DNA of 64,000 nt from Phytophthora sp. 'mugwort' (lineage: Eukaryota; Oomycota; Peronosporomycetes; Peronosporales; Peronosporaceae): assembly GCA_033558025.1 (NCBI GenBank), contig JAUCEF010000008.1, forward strand, positions 1,736,001-1,800,000, in the 5' to 3' direction. The notes beneath the pieces are model-generated. The model did not search any database and was not told the origin of the DNA. It worked only from the letters and a program-made list of their open reading frames with translations. The position numbers and the translations under genes were made by a program. This document shows positions 22,021-33,069 of this stretch, piece by piece. Positions within the stretch are counted from its first letter, which is position 1; each line of letters begins with the position of its first letter.

Positions 22021-22080
22021 GTCACCGCTACATCAGTTGTCACCGCTACATCAGCTGTCACCGCTACATCAGCTGTCACC
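22021..22080. repeat. Right subterminal array, 18-bp tandem repeat
   Basis: GTCACCGCTACATCAGTT, then GTCACCGCTACATCAGCT twice, then a partial GTCACC. Two looser GTCACCG/GTCACCGCG motifs lie upstream (21926, 21985). The core is the inverse complement of the left array's GCGGTGAC. Confidence 0.85.
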
Positions 22081-22154
22081 ACTTTCATTAACCTTCGGCA
22101 TATGTACTGCAGCTAAGGACAGCACTTCAACAATAAACACGGCAGACCCAGGTG

Positions 22155-22942
22155 CTATATTACGTAGCTATTGTCCCGCAAAACCGAAGTGTCACTTTCC
22201 TCGCTCGTACCGTTCCTGCTGCAGGACGATTCCGTGCCGCTGTTACTCTCGCTATCACTCGAACTCTGCTCACGATGTGGCGCACCCGACCGACGTGGCG
22301 ACCGCTCAAACGCGTGGTGTCGTCTAATATGCTGGCTGCGCGAATTGCGGAGAACATAACGACTTCCACCGTAAGGGTAGTCGTAATTGCCGGGTTTGCA
22401 TTCTCGACGATGCGTTCTTAGCTCGCTCGTGGAGTACGTCTTAGCGAGACAGCGCCCACACAAAAGCGTTCTAAATGCAACTGCTTCGGTAGAATTAGGC
22501 GCTTGATCGATTCCCTCAACAAGCATGTAGCAATGCAGCCGCACGTTGCGTGTTCGGTACCAAGCGCCTGCATGAGCCAGGTCCCCCCTGAATAGAACCA
22601 CATCCCCGCGGTAAACCGAAGTGTTTGACATGCCTCTGTCTCCGCTTCGGCGCCAAAGCATCGGGGGTAGACATTCAGACAGGTGTCATTCATCAAGGCA
22701 ACTATAAGAGAAGCTTGAACGATGCCGTGCTGAAGTTTGGTCTGCGCGGTTTCAAACGACGGGAAGTCGCGATGCACCGATTGTTTTTCGCCTCCTGGTA
22801 GAGACTCGATAGCGTGCCAGCCACTTCGATCTAATTGCCAGGCCTCGTTCACATCCTGTAACATCTCATCAATCACCGCGTGCATCTCCTCAATGGCCAG
22901 CGTAATAGGTTGGACGTTGGCTTGTAACCTGAATGGATCCAT
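22155..22942 (-). pseudogene. 2OG-Fe(II) oxygenase-like protein with C-terminal zinc finger, one frameshift
   Basis: ATG at 22942. In order: helical N-terminus; VHRDFPSFETAQ (HxD metal box); VALMNDTCLNVYPRCFG; after a frame change near 22630, YRGDVVLFRGDLAHAGAWY (distal His) and NVRLHCYMLVEGI (the Arg that binds 2-oxoglutarate, two residues downstream as usual). That H-x-D ... H ... R set is the 2OG-Fe(II) dioxygenase pattern. The C-terminus has CGRCLAKTYSTSELRTHRREC, a C2HC-type finger, then a Ser/Arg tail. Similar proteins are multi-copy in oomycetes and probably element-borne; what they oxidise is unknown. It starts head to head with the PolB frame, over the palindrome ATGGATCCAT. Confidence 0.5.
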
Positions 22943-25880
22943 CGTTTCGGAACGAGAATCATGCTCTCTACATCAGTAATCTGGAAATGCTCCAAAGCTA
23001 TTACCAGTGTCCAAAGTGTGAGATGATTTTCGTTAACTCCGACAAGCTTAAAAGTCACAAGAAGAACCATTGTGAGCTTGTCAGTATTGAGAGTTTTCCA
23101 GCTGAGCCAACTACCTACAGACCGCCTCAGAACACTGTCAAATCGATGCTTACAAAGTAATCCATTAAGAATATTGATCACTACATTGATCACTTCATAG
23201 TGTATGATTTTGAGGCCATTCTAAAGCCGGCGGGTATCCAACATGGCGAAAGCACTGTCTTCACGAATGAGCATATTCCTGTTTCAGTATCGGTAGCTGA
23301 CATTCTTTCTGGGGATATACGGCTTTGTTAATTCTGAGCCAAAAGATTTGCTAAAATATATGTTTAACTACATTAAGGAAGTCGGCTTACATATTCAGCA
23401 GTACAATGTCCAGAAGTATGCCCCCCCCCCTTCTACAGAAGATTATCAAAGCACATCGTCTTAGTGGTATGGAGAGAACCCTGGTCTAAAGTTTGGAAAG
23501 AAGTACTCAATGCATGACGTTGATAGCTGGGTTAAGGATGGGAGGTCTGCCAGTTTCTTCGATTTTCATAGTAATTTCCTTCGGGAAGGAGAGGTCTGAT
23601 TACGGTAAAATCAAGCAACAGGTCGATTAAGTGCCAATATTGGGGTTTAACTCTAGTAAATATGATAATCAATCTGATTAAGAGCGACCTGTTCGCCGTC
23701 ATTGGTACGGAGAACATCCAATCTGTGATCAAGAATCGAGCTACATGTACATCGCTACCTCAGACATTAAGATGCTGGATATTAGCAACAAGCTATGAGA
23801 AGTATCTTAGTACATATCTCGGTGAGTGTGGGTGCAAAGACAAGATTCGTTGTGTTTGTGGCCTTGCTAAAGGCTTATTTCCATATGAACACATCAAATC
23901 ATTAGATGTACTCAATCAGACTTCTCTTCCTTCAAAGTCGGATTTTAACAGCGATTTCCGAGAAACCAGCATTAGTAATGAAGATTACGAACGAGTCAGG
24001 TTCATTTGGAAACATTACAAGATGAAGACAGCCAAGAATCTTTTGATTTGGTACAATAACTTAAATGTGGTTACCATTCATTAAGGCTATCGAGGCTCAG
24101 CCGGAGGAGGTTATGTATCAAACTTGCTTCAACGAGCATCAGCACCCTATAAAAGTACTTTCATATTCTCAGCTAAGCGTATGAGTGGCTACAAGCACCA
24201 AGATGTTGATGCCAAGCGTGAGTTCAATATGACCCCTGATCACTTGGACACTTTGCTTAAACGACAAAAATATTTTTGTGGGCTATGCTTGTGTCAGCTT
24301 ACTGTCGATACGGCGTCAGCCGATCGAGTCAATAACAAATTGGGGCACATTGACGGTAATGTTCTCATCTCATGCGTTCAATGCAACGTCACACGCAAGA
24401 GTATGTCTCTCAATGGTTTCAGATTCAAGAAGCTACTTGAATTCAACTCAGACTGACTTGTGTACTCGATCGTGAGGAGAAGGACATTTATGGTAAAATG
24501 AAGGCAAACATCGCTGGCGCACCATCAAGTATCTTCAAGCGCTACGCTAAACGCAACGAGACAAAAATTCGAGGTAATAAGATTTGTAAGAAGATCATTG
24601 GATACGACGCTAATGCGCTGTACTTATGGGCGGTAATGAGGTGCCGTGCGGGCGATTGACCACCATCGAGACTTATCTCGGTATCGTCGAAGGCATCAAG
24701 GCTGACAAGATATTTGGCTTCCTTGAATGCGATATTCGTACCCCAGAGCACCTTAAAGAGTACTTTAGCGAGATGGCACCAATTTTCAAGAATACACTAA
24801 TCGATTGCACCGATGATACCATCATTGGCTCACACATGTATGAGTACAACCAGACTCGTGGAAAAGGCCGAGCTAAGCCTGCACGTAAGCTGATCGGTAG
24901 TTATTTCGGTGAGAAGATTCTGATCTACGCACCTCTTTTCAAATGGTTTCTAGCCCACGGAATGGAAATAACAAAACCTTACTCCTTTATAAACTCCAGC
25001 TCTCACAAGGCCTTTGCTCCATTCATGGATGCTGTATCGAGTGCACGCCGTGTCGGTGACGAAGATAAGAGTAAGGCCATGATTGCTGAGATGATGAAAT
25101 TAGTTGGCAGTTCTGCTTTTGGACGATCGGGCATGGACATGAGTAAGCACAAACAAGTCCAATATGAGTCTAAGGAGGCTAAGATCAGGTCTCGTATTGA
25201 GCACTTCACGTTTCATGGATTCGAGGAGCTGAACGATTCTTGTAAGATAACGATGAAGAAACGTCGTCTAAATAACAAGCCAATCCATTTATCTATTGCC
25301 ATCTACCAGCTTGCTAAACTACGCATGCTCGAGTTCTATTATGATTGCATTGACTTTTACTTCGATCGAAGCGATTTTCAATACCAAGAGATGGACATGG
25401 ACTCTGCCTACATCGCTTTTATCTGCAACAAACCATTTCAAGAGTGCATCAAACCTGAGCTACCTAAGCATTACAAACAGCACAAGTACGATTGATTCCC
25501 GCGCGGCTATAACAAGGAAGTAGCTAGGTTTGACCGGCGAACCCCTGGTCTATTCAAGGATGAATGGTCAGGTGATGCCATGGTCTCACTATCGAGTAAG
25601 AATTATATTTGCTATCTACTAGACGAGTTATATAAGGTCAAGATATCGGCCAAGGGTGTACAGCAGAGTCGTGGTGCAATGAGGATGTACTCAACCCTTT
25701 GGGATTTGAGTCAATTGTTCTCGATCATATCACACTTCGAGGTACTAACAAGGGATTAGGTTGTCAAAAGAAACTAATTCAATCATCACATACAGTCAGA
25801 CCAAAACTGCGCTATCATATTTCTAGATAAGCGACAAGTGTCTTCGAATGGCATATCAACTATCCCACTAAATATTTAGG
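22933..25880 (+). pseudogene. Protein-primed DNA polymerase B of the Polinton-like element
   Basis: Segments in order: C2H2-like finger CPKCEMIFVNSDKLKSHKK (~23010); exonuclease motif I VYDFEAI (~23205); exonuclease motif II GFNSSKYD (~23643); an HNH-like insert (separate entry); polymerase motif A YDANALYLW (~24605); motif B KLVGSSAFGRS (~25100); motif C MDMDSAYIAF (25391; usual core DTDS); C-terminal FSAKGVQQ-like and DKRQVSSNGIS pieces up to ~25880. Breaks: TAA at 23158, stops at 23328 and beyond, frame changes near 23600, 24085, 24460, 24625 and 25495. In the family the enzyme copies the element from a protein primer. It is dead here. Confidence 0.75.
24181..24456 (+). other. HNH/endonuclease-VII-like zinc domain inside the PolB gene
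   Basis: Lies between the exonuclease and palm parts of the polymerase, in one open frame: CGLCLC, then ADRVNNKLGHIDGN, then CVQCNVTRKSMS. The C-x2-C ... DR-x-N-x3-GH ... C-x2-CN pattern is that of HNH/recombination-endonuclease-VII domains. It could be a polymerase-internal domain of this lineage or a homing-type insertion; the sequence alone does not decide. Confidence 0.6.
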
Positions 25881-25941
25881 AAGAAATCTTTGATCGAAAC
25901 AGAAGCCGTACACTTTTTTATTTGATTACAATATACATACT

Positions 25942-26967
25942 ATGGCTGAGCTCTTGAAGAAACTCTACTATGATCCAAAACCCGGATATGTTGCTGCTCG
26001 AGCTCTATATGAGAAAGCGAGTGAATTGGACCCCAAAATAACGTCCAAAATAATGAAGGAATAGTATGGGACTCGGCCAGATATTCAACGCTTCCAGGAA
26101 CAGAAAAGACACTACGATGGGTTCAAGATTCACGTTCCATAACCCAAATTCATGGCAGGTGGATCTCGGCTTTTGGGAAAGCGATTAATACTGACAGTTA
26201 TTAATATTGGCTCACGGATTGGCTACGCTAAGTTACTCAAAAATAAGGAAGCATCAGTCGTATTTGCTGCTCTAAAAGATTTCATTCGATCTCATGAGGC
26301 AGACATCATCACCAGCGACAATGGGAGTGAGTTCATGAACAAACAAGTACAAGCTGGTTTAATCCAAAGATATCGAGCACTTCAACAACGAGCCAGGAGA
26401 TCACGGAGCAATGAAAAAAATTGAGCGATTCAACAGAACGATAAAGCAAAGGCTAACTAAGAGATCACCGAAGAAGATTACGCAGAGCTTATCAGCGACA
26501 TTACTGTTAACTATAATGACATTATTCACAGACCTATCGGAATGACCCCAAACGAGGCCAAAGGTAAGGTCATGGAGCCGGAGCTGGATCACAATCAAGC
26601 GGAAGCGAATAAAGTTGACAAAGAATTTGAAGTAGGAACAAATGTGCTATACCGACTCAAGAAGCAAACATTCAGCAAAGAGTCAGCTCGCTGGAGCAAG
26701 GCTGTGTATACGATCGTCGGAATAGATGGTTATCGAGTACAAATCAAGTCCAGAAATGTTACTATTAATCGTCGGGATATCCTTGAAGCTGAGAAGATAT
26801 TAGATCACAAAATGATGAAGAATAAGAAGCATAATTTCTTAATCAAATGGATCGGTTATGATGATTCAACATGGGACCCACGACACAATCTCCGCTTGAT
26901 TAAAAAAACAAAAATCAACTCTCGAAAAGGAGTACTGGAATTCAAAAAAATAAACTTCGAGACATAA
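25942..26967 (+). pseudogene. Polinton-type integrase with C-terminal chromodomain
   Basis: Starts MAELLKKLYYDPKPGYVAAR at 25942. The DDE core has its first Asp in a shifted frame near 26156 (VDLGF), the second at ITSDNGSEF (~26313), and the Glu at KKIERFNRTIKQR (~26415), then DYAELISDITVNYNDIIHRP. The C-terminal chromodomain is ILEAEKILDHK followed by HNFLIKWIGYDDSTWDP (26790-26880). Stops at 26062 and 26141 and frame changes near 26160 and 26420. Integrases with chromodomains are common in Polintons of this kind. Confidence 0.75.
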
Positions 26968-27120
26968 TCAGCTTGGTATTTGTTTTGATAGAGACATCCT
27001 CTGTAAGCTTCGACTCAAGTCTATTATCCGCCAAGTTTTTCGTTAGACTTTTTATAATCGATTTTATATATAGACTATAATATTAAAAGGAATATGTAAG
27101 AGCTGCGTAAATAAAGAACC

Positions 27121-27604
27121 ATGAGCTTGTTAAAATACGTCGAAAGTTAGAAGTATGCCGCATTAAAACGAGTTGCTAAATCTGATGCTGTATCCAATTT
27201 CCGCACAACTGTGGTGAGTTGGAAACAATCGTTGGTGTTCAGTTTCATTGCATTAAGGGGAATATTTTGGCTTTTTAAAAGAGAGAAACACCATCTGACA
27301 TGCATATCTCCCGCACCGCCATATGCCGAGCTTTTGGTTATTAGGACTACTCAATTTTTATGACAAGCATGATATAGCTACAATGTTTCCCAATTTCAAA
27401 TCCCTCGCTCAGAAAGAGAAAAAGCGGCAGGAGCTTCTTAAGCGAGCTCAGCGACGCGTTATACAAGCTAACATCAAGCGCCGTATGTAGGAAGGTGTAT
27501 CGTGGGTCAGCGATACCGATAAACCTATTAGCTTGAATAAGAAAATACTATCCACGTCAACTCAGACAGAGTCGACTGATCCATTAGAAAAAAACGTTGA
27601 GTGA
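27121..27604 (+). pseudogene. Two short basic open frames downstream of the integrase, unrecognised
   Basis: At 27121 a frame starts MSLLKYVES, then a TAG, then continues KYAALKRVAKSD. At 27383 a second starts MFPNFKSLAQKEKKRQELL, is stopped once by TAG after KRRM, and resumes for 37 more codons to TGA at 27602. Both are Lys/Arg-rich and share the AT-rich composition of the Polinton-like part. They may be small structural or DNA-binding proteins of the element. No family recognised. Confidence 0.3.
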
Positions 27605-28179
27605 TAAATTCTCTTAGACAAACCCTGAGGTCTAAACAATTCCCGAAGTTAATGTTTGCCCAATTATGGTAGATGCCGAAGTTAATAATAGTACTAGAAC
27701 AAAGAGCACATCTACGAATATAAATCGAGTCAATATGACTGGTCGAAACGTACAGAACTGACCTAAAACAAATGATGTTATTGTCGACAATCGAGCAGGC
27801 GAAGCCCCTCTCGGGCGTCCTTTGGACAGCCTTACTCCACTAATGGTGCATGCTACAACTGAGACGGACTTTTCGTCGGATCCAGCAATTATTAATGTTG
27901 CAACTTCAACTAAAAGATCTTTTTCAAACAAAAACAAATATTGACACAGAAGAGCAAGTTAACCACTCAAACGCGAGCCGTTGTCCGTGCGACCATCTCC
28001 CAAAACCCTAGCCGTCGTAACATGAGCCTTGAAGTTCGGGGTTCGATACAAACGTCCATACGTTTTGTTATCGTGAACGCGTCAAAACCGGGGCTCTGCC
28101 CTGACCCGCTGGCCTTTGGCTCTCCTTATCTTGTATCTTGGTCAGTATCCCTTACGACTTCTTCATGATAAGCTGTCAA
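27605..28179. other. AT-rich spacer, no supported gene
   Basis: One frame gives VIVDNRAGEAPLGRPLDSLT and nearby Thr/Ser-rich peptide with stops; no family. Probably the worn right part of the Polinton-like element. Confidence 0.3.
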
Positions 28180-28342
28180 ACGTGGACCTTTTGAACATGA
28201 AGATGGGACATGTCAATCACCACTGACCCTTCTCCCTCCCACAGTCGACAACAGCTGGCAAACAGCAGATCAAACCAATGGAGCTCAAATCAAAAACAAA
28301 ACCAGAGCCAGCGGTTTCATTACGGCACTCACTCATCAAAAG

Positions 28343-31300
28343 CTACGCTTCGTTGCTGCTGGCCGCGCGCCGCGCGCGCTTGCGCTGGTGCGGCCCCACA
28401 CTAGAAGCGGAGTCGCTTCCCCCAGAGCGGTGCGCGCTCTCGCCGTCGCTCTCGTGCTTGTCCTCCTCCTCCGACCCCGAAGCGTCGATCTCCGCCGGCG
28501 CGCCATGATCCGGCGGTTCACGGCCTTGGGCAGCGCGCTTCCATTGCGCCAGGCCTTGTGCCACATGCCGAAGCAGGACATGGCGACCCAGTCGTGCGCG
28601 TGCGCAGCTTTTCGCAGAGGAAGACGCGTGCCACCTTCGGGTTCTTCGACGAGGTCTTGAGCTTGCAGCTGCCGCAGTAGACGGACGAGTCGCTGTCGCG
28701 TGCGTCGTCCGTGCCCTTGAGCATCGAGCAAACCTTGCACACCCTCGTTCTGCGCTTGCGCCTTTGGTTGTTGTTCACGTCCCGCCATTCATCGTTCTGG
28801 ACGGATTGTGCGCTCTCTTCTTCGCTGCAGGCCGTGGCGTCGACTTGGCTGGGGTCCATTGGAAGCACTGGCTGTCGCGAGCCGCCGCTCAGTCTGCGTC
28901 ACCGAGCTGGCAAAGCTCAAGGTGAAGCTGCTTCAAGAACTTGAAGTGCGAGAGCTTGGCGAGGCCGTCGCTGATGCGGCGGCGGTTGAACATGATGAAC
29001 GCGTTCGTGATGGGCAGGTCAATGAAGCCCACGAGCAATGACTTCTAGTACTTCTTGTACTTGACGGCCAATTGCAGTGAGTACCTGTCGGAAGCATGTC
29101 AGGTCCACGATTAGAACTCCACAAACATGGACCTTCACGATAGCAGAGCTTACCTTTGCAAGCGCAGCTGGTCGTGAACGTCGACGCCGCCCATGTAGGT
29201 CTGGTAATCCTTGATCACCCTTGGACAGGCGACCTCCGCTTGAACGCCATTTTCTTCTTCCGGCGAGCGACACGATCCATCTGCACGCTCCCGCCCGTGC
29301 ACAGGAAGTGTACGGGACGGTTGTCCCACCAGAACAGCATCGTCATCCCGGGGATCTGCAGCGCCTCCGCCACCATGAACGTCCCACGGTCGATTTTGTT
29401 AGGCCGCTTCGTCCTCTTGTCGACGATGCTCTTGCACAAGCCGAATCTGTTCGTCATCACGGTGCCGATCGCGTAGAAGTCCATGGTGAGCATCCGCATC
29501 GACAGCACGACCGACGTGTAGTAGCGTCGGTCACGATTCAGGCGCATGTCCGGCGAGCCGTTGGCAGACGTGTTGGTGCCGAATACAGCCCGCAGATTGC
29601 GAATGTCCGCGGTTGCGCCAGACCTGACGTCGACTTGGCCGTCCGGCTGCGTCTTGCCCAGGTACACTTCAAACCTGCACCAGACATGATAAGACGGTCA
29701 GTAACATGTCCAGTCCACGATAACCAAACTTACGCGCCAAAACAAAAGGTGGCGTGCCTTTCGGCACGCCCCCTACTGCACCGGAAGCAGTAGGCGCTCA
29801 TGGAGAAGCAAAGCATGAAGAGCTTTGTGCCACTTGTACGGCTTGTCTTTCTTGTAGACTCGCATACGGTTGAGGCTCGACCGCGAAGGCAGCATCGCCT
29901 CGTCGAACGCCATGACAGGTGGCGCGACGTACCTGGACTTGAACCGCACCTGGAGCGCGTCGATGACAGGCCGTAACTTCCACATGCGATCTGTCCTGGC
30001 CTCGGGCGCGTCGTTCGAGCTGAAGTGCAGGTTGCGGGACAAGTGGATGAAACGGTCCCTGGTCAGGAACTTCCCGAAGCAGCCGCGCGGGATGCCGCCT
30101 TCGTCCGTTGTCTTCCAGTGATTCTCAAGCTTTTCCTTGTTTGGGGCGATCGCGCGAGCGATCAGCAGCCCGACGAGACGCACAGCTCCCTCGCAGTGAC
30201 GTCCGGCAGCGACGGCAGCTCGTTTCGGATCGCCTCGACCGTTTTCTTCTTGTAGCTGGACCGCTTACGCACACTCGCGCGCCACTACCTTCTCGTACTG
30301 CCCTTGCGCTCGCTCGTCCAGCTTCTCCTGGAAGTACTCGTTGCTGGCCTCAGCGACGTCCTCCCATAGGCGTGGCTGAACGAAGTAGAAAAACGCGCCG
30401 GACGGACCGTACTCGCCACTGTAAAGTCCGGGTTACTCACTCAGGAGATCGCCATCGTCGCGGGCCACGTAAGGCTGCTGAAGGTAGTCGTACAGCTCGT
30501 GCTTCACCGGCGCCGACCAGCTGTCGGAGCTCATCGCCTTGAGCACTTCCGCATAGACCACACCACCGGCGATGCTGCCAACGGTACCGACGCAGCGAGC
30601 AGCGCTCCATCGAACAGTGGCTCGGGCGGGGGCAGACCCTCTTCGTCCAGCACCGGGTCCTCGTCTTGCAGTGGCGGGTCGTCGTCCCACGTGTGGTTGC
30701 CGTCGTCGTTCGCCTCGTCCGAGTCAAGTATTCCACCTGCAAATAGCGTGGGTCCATGTTAGCATCGATATCGTGTCCACATATCGTGTACATACAGCAT
30801 ACTAACCCGCTGTAGTGTCGTCTGAACTCTCGTCATCCGACGGCAACGGATCCGTACTCTGAGGCGACTCTTGCGCAGCCCACGCGCTGAAGGCTGGCGC
30901 AAGATTCCGTGGTTGTTGCGCTGCGTCGTCTGCAAATATACGATACCACGACAGACACGATAAGAACATAGAGTAACATGCACCAGACACGATACCGCCC
31001 GTACCTTCGTCGCTGCTCGATTTCGATCGGCGCCGAGCGGCTTTTCGACTTGCGCTTGGTGCTCGCGTGCCAGAGCTAGTTGACCGCAAGGTGGCGACAG
31101 GCAAGTAGCACTCGGACGTGGTGGGGTGACTTGGACGGCAGGTGGGGCCTGCGCAGCAGGGATGGCAGCTTGGACGACGCGCAGAGTTTGCCCAGCAGGG
31201 GCCGCGGGTTGAATGGCGGGCCTGGTCGGCGCAGCAGGGGCGGCGGCTTGGACTGCGGGCGGGGCTTGCCCAGCTGGAGCAGCGGACGGCACGGAAGGCG

Positions 31301-31592
31301 GTGCCGATTTCGCCTGCTCATGCGCCTTCCGTTGCTTTTTGAGCGCAGCTAGCCATTCACACAAGTGGTCAGACAAAGCAAAGCGTTGTCGATCAGACTG
31401 CACTTACCACGGAGGTGGACGCGATCGAGGTAGCGCATGAGCTCCTGCTCTCCCACGAAGTAGTCGACGCCGCGCGTGCCCTTCTTCCTCTTCCCTAGCT
31501 TGATGTACGCGAAGTCGCTCAAGAGACCGGTTGGCCTTTAATGATCACCATCCCTCCTTCCGGAGCTTCTGCCAGCTCGCGCGGAAACCCAT
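28343..31592 (-). pseudogene. piggyBac-like transposase with at least five introns
   Basis: Minus strand from the ATG at 31592 (MGFRASWQKLRKEG, then a frame change). N-terminal part: LSDFAYIKLGKRKKGTRGVD, then YFVGEQELMRYLDRV. After a Pro/Ala-rich linker comes the DDE core: FGKFLTRDRFIHLSRNLHF, then VMAFDEAMLPSRSSLNRMR (first Asp), DRRYYTSVVLSMRMLTMDFY (second), YAIGTVMTNRFGLCK, TMLFWWDNRPVHFLCTGG. Next is SLQLAVKYKKY with NAFIMFNRRR and a C-terminal Cys finger (CKVCSMLKGTDDA, YCGSCKLKT). Introns at 31407-31349, 31004-30930, 30806-30737, 29733-29675 and 29153-29085. Frame changes and a stop just after the start show it is dead. Confidence 0.75.
29085..31004 (-). repeat. Four mutually similar introns in the piggyBac gene
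   Basis: Introns 29085-29153, 29675-29733, 30737-30806 and 30930-31004 each carry TATCGTG or its inverse with CATG nearby. The two closest share TATCGTG, then CTGG, then CATGTTACT, then TTATC-TGTCTG in the same order. Introns of unrelated origin would not be expected to match like this. Confidence 0.6.
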
Positions 31593-31880
31593 CTGCGCGG
31601 AAGGGGGCGAATCTGAAAGTGAGGGTCGGATATGTGGACACGCGGCGGTTACCTTCCACAATTCATGAGGGATTGCAGGGATCGCCCGGGACACGCTTGC
31701 TCTTGTGAGATCTTATAACGGTCGACCTCTGTTCCACGCACCTACCCCTTGAAGAGATCGGGTAAAAAAAAAAAACTCCTTGTCCTTGAAATTTTTGTAG
31801 GAATCTTACAAACACCAAGTCAGTTTTTCTAACGTGTACGGCCCACGATAAGAATTCCGTCATAACGTGGACGGTCCAGG

Positions 31881-33069
31881 CTCTCGCGTTTGAGGAGGTA
31901 ATGCCAGGAATTGGATTAAAAACGTATGTACTGAAAATCCAAACTGGGCTTCTATTGGAATTCATCCTATTAGGAAAAAAACTGGTAGACAAGATACGAA
32001 GTATGTTACTAGAAAAAAGGCTCTATAGGGCAGTACATACTGGGAGGAAATGCAAAAGATATAAGCATATTGATTGTGAAGCTACTGAAGAAAAATCAGG
32101 GATATCCTATATGAAGGTGAAAGCAACTCAATCGATGAGGTTGGAGTCATGTGTGATGGGAAACTCGAGCGCGAACACTCACTCGATTAGAGAAAAGAAG
32201 CGAGCTGGTGAGGAATTAGAAGAGATCGATGTTATCCTCCAGGATCGTAGACTACCTGACATTTACATCGGTCGAAAATCAACGTCAACGACAGCAGACA
32301 ACAGCCGATTTTCAATTGCTTAGGATTATTTAAAAAAACAAGGAGATTCTAGTCAATGGACCTCTAACAGTACGTTTGGGTTAAAAAGGGTCCATCGATG
32401 CGTACCGGTATGGAAAAGAATCCAATTTAAAATATTCAACCTCGAACAAAAATAGTTGATTGACAATCAACACTTAATGAGTTTTTGGCGCATGGTCGAG
32501 AGCAGGGGGTTTAAAACTCGCTATGATGGGGGAAATCGATGCTAAAAGGCTATAAAATTATACGAAGCTACTACCGGTACTGCCGATGACGAACGAGAAA
32601 CACGTCATGCTGTTAAAACTGGAATAGACGCGCTATATTTTCAATTATTGGTCGTTTACCCCTATTTGTGGACAGTTTGTTCGAATTTAGCAACAATTAT
32701 CGTAACTGGGGTCCGGATCCGGTCCTCAATTTGTACCACATCACATGGAACATATACGGACTTATCTGCCATGCTATTGGCTGATAAATGTATATATTAA
32801 ACGTGGGGATTTCGCGCAGGATTGGCTAATATCATGGCACCGTAAGCTTCCGCCCCCTCAAAGGCCCCCTCAGGTGGATAGAAGACATTGTCGATAGTGA
32901 CGAATCCATCTTCTAACCTCTTCCTCAGCTTCTCCATTTTGGGGACGACCCCAAAACTATTTTGATTGGTTAATTTTTCAAAAAAATATGCGGTCCCTTT
33001 CTCTGCTGTAATGCGTGGGACCGGGTCCGGACCAAGCCAAAAAAAAAGATATCTATTAATTACCGACAC
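31881..33069. other. AT-rich island with unrecognised open frames
   Basis: Plus strand 31901-32323 is open for 140 codons (MPGIGLKTYVLKIQTGLLLE..., ending STTADNSRFSIA), Lys-rich. Minus strand 33069-32797 is open for 90 codons (..NQNSFGVVPKMEKLRKRLED..., YPPEGAFEGAEAYGAM). Neither has a start or domain I can support, and adjacent frames are interrupted. Composition resembles the Polinton-like part 5 kb to the left, so this could be its far side, split by the piggyBac insertion. Confidence 0.35.

Larger units (their letters stand above)
19733..22085 (+). mobile_element. MULE (Mutator-like) element with inverted subterminal repeat arrays
   Basis: A MULE transposase relic is bracketed by GCGGTGAC motifs on the left (19743-19798) and GTCACCGC motifs on the right (21915-22085), i.e. 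the same motif inverted. No long clean terminal inverted repeat or 9-bp target duplication was found, so the outer limits are estimates. Confidence 0.6.
22933..27604 (+). mobile_element. Polinton/Maverick-like element remnant (PolB plus integrase)
   Basis: A protein-primed family-B DNA polymerase followed by a retroviral-type integrase with a chromodomain, all plus strand. This pair is the hallmark of Polintons/Mavericks, which are known from Phytophthora. The base composition is clearly AT-richer than the flanking gene blocks. No terminal inverted repeats, packaging ATPase, maturation protease or capsid gene could be identified, so only part of the element is here or it is too decayed. Confidence 0.65.
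28180..31880 (-). mobile_element. piggyBac-like element
   Basis: A piggyBac transposase gene fills most of the interval. The motif CGTGGAC followed by CATG occurs in its introns and in both flanks (28190-28225 and 31850-31870), which I use to estimate the limits. TTAA target copies and terminal inverted repeats were not resolved. Confidence 0.5.

Noticed and set aside
22021..22080. Regularly spaced repeats that might suggest a CRISPR array
   Set aside because: Repeats are contiguous 18-bp units without variable spacers, and the genome is eukaryotic; they fit a MULE subterminal array.
27941..28168. 75-codon plus-strand frame (..QTRAVVRATISQNPSRRN..)
   Set aside because: No credible start, no domain, and composition of random frame; left as spacer.
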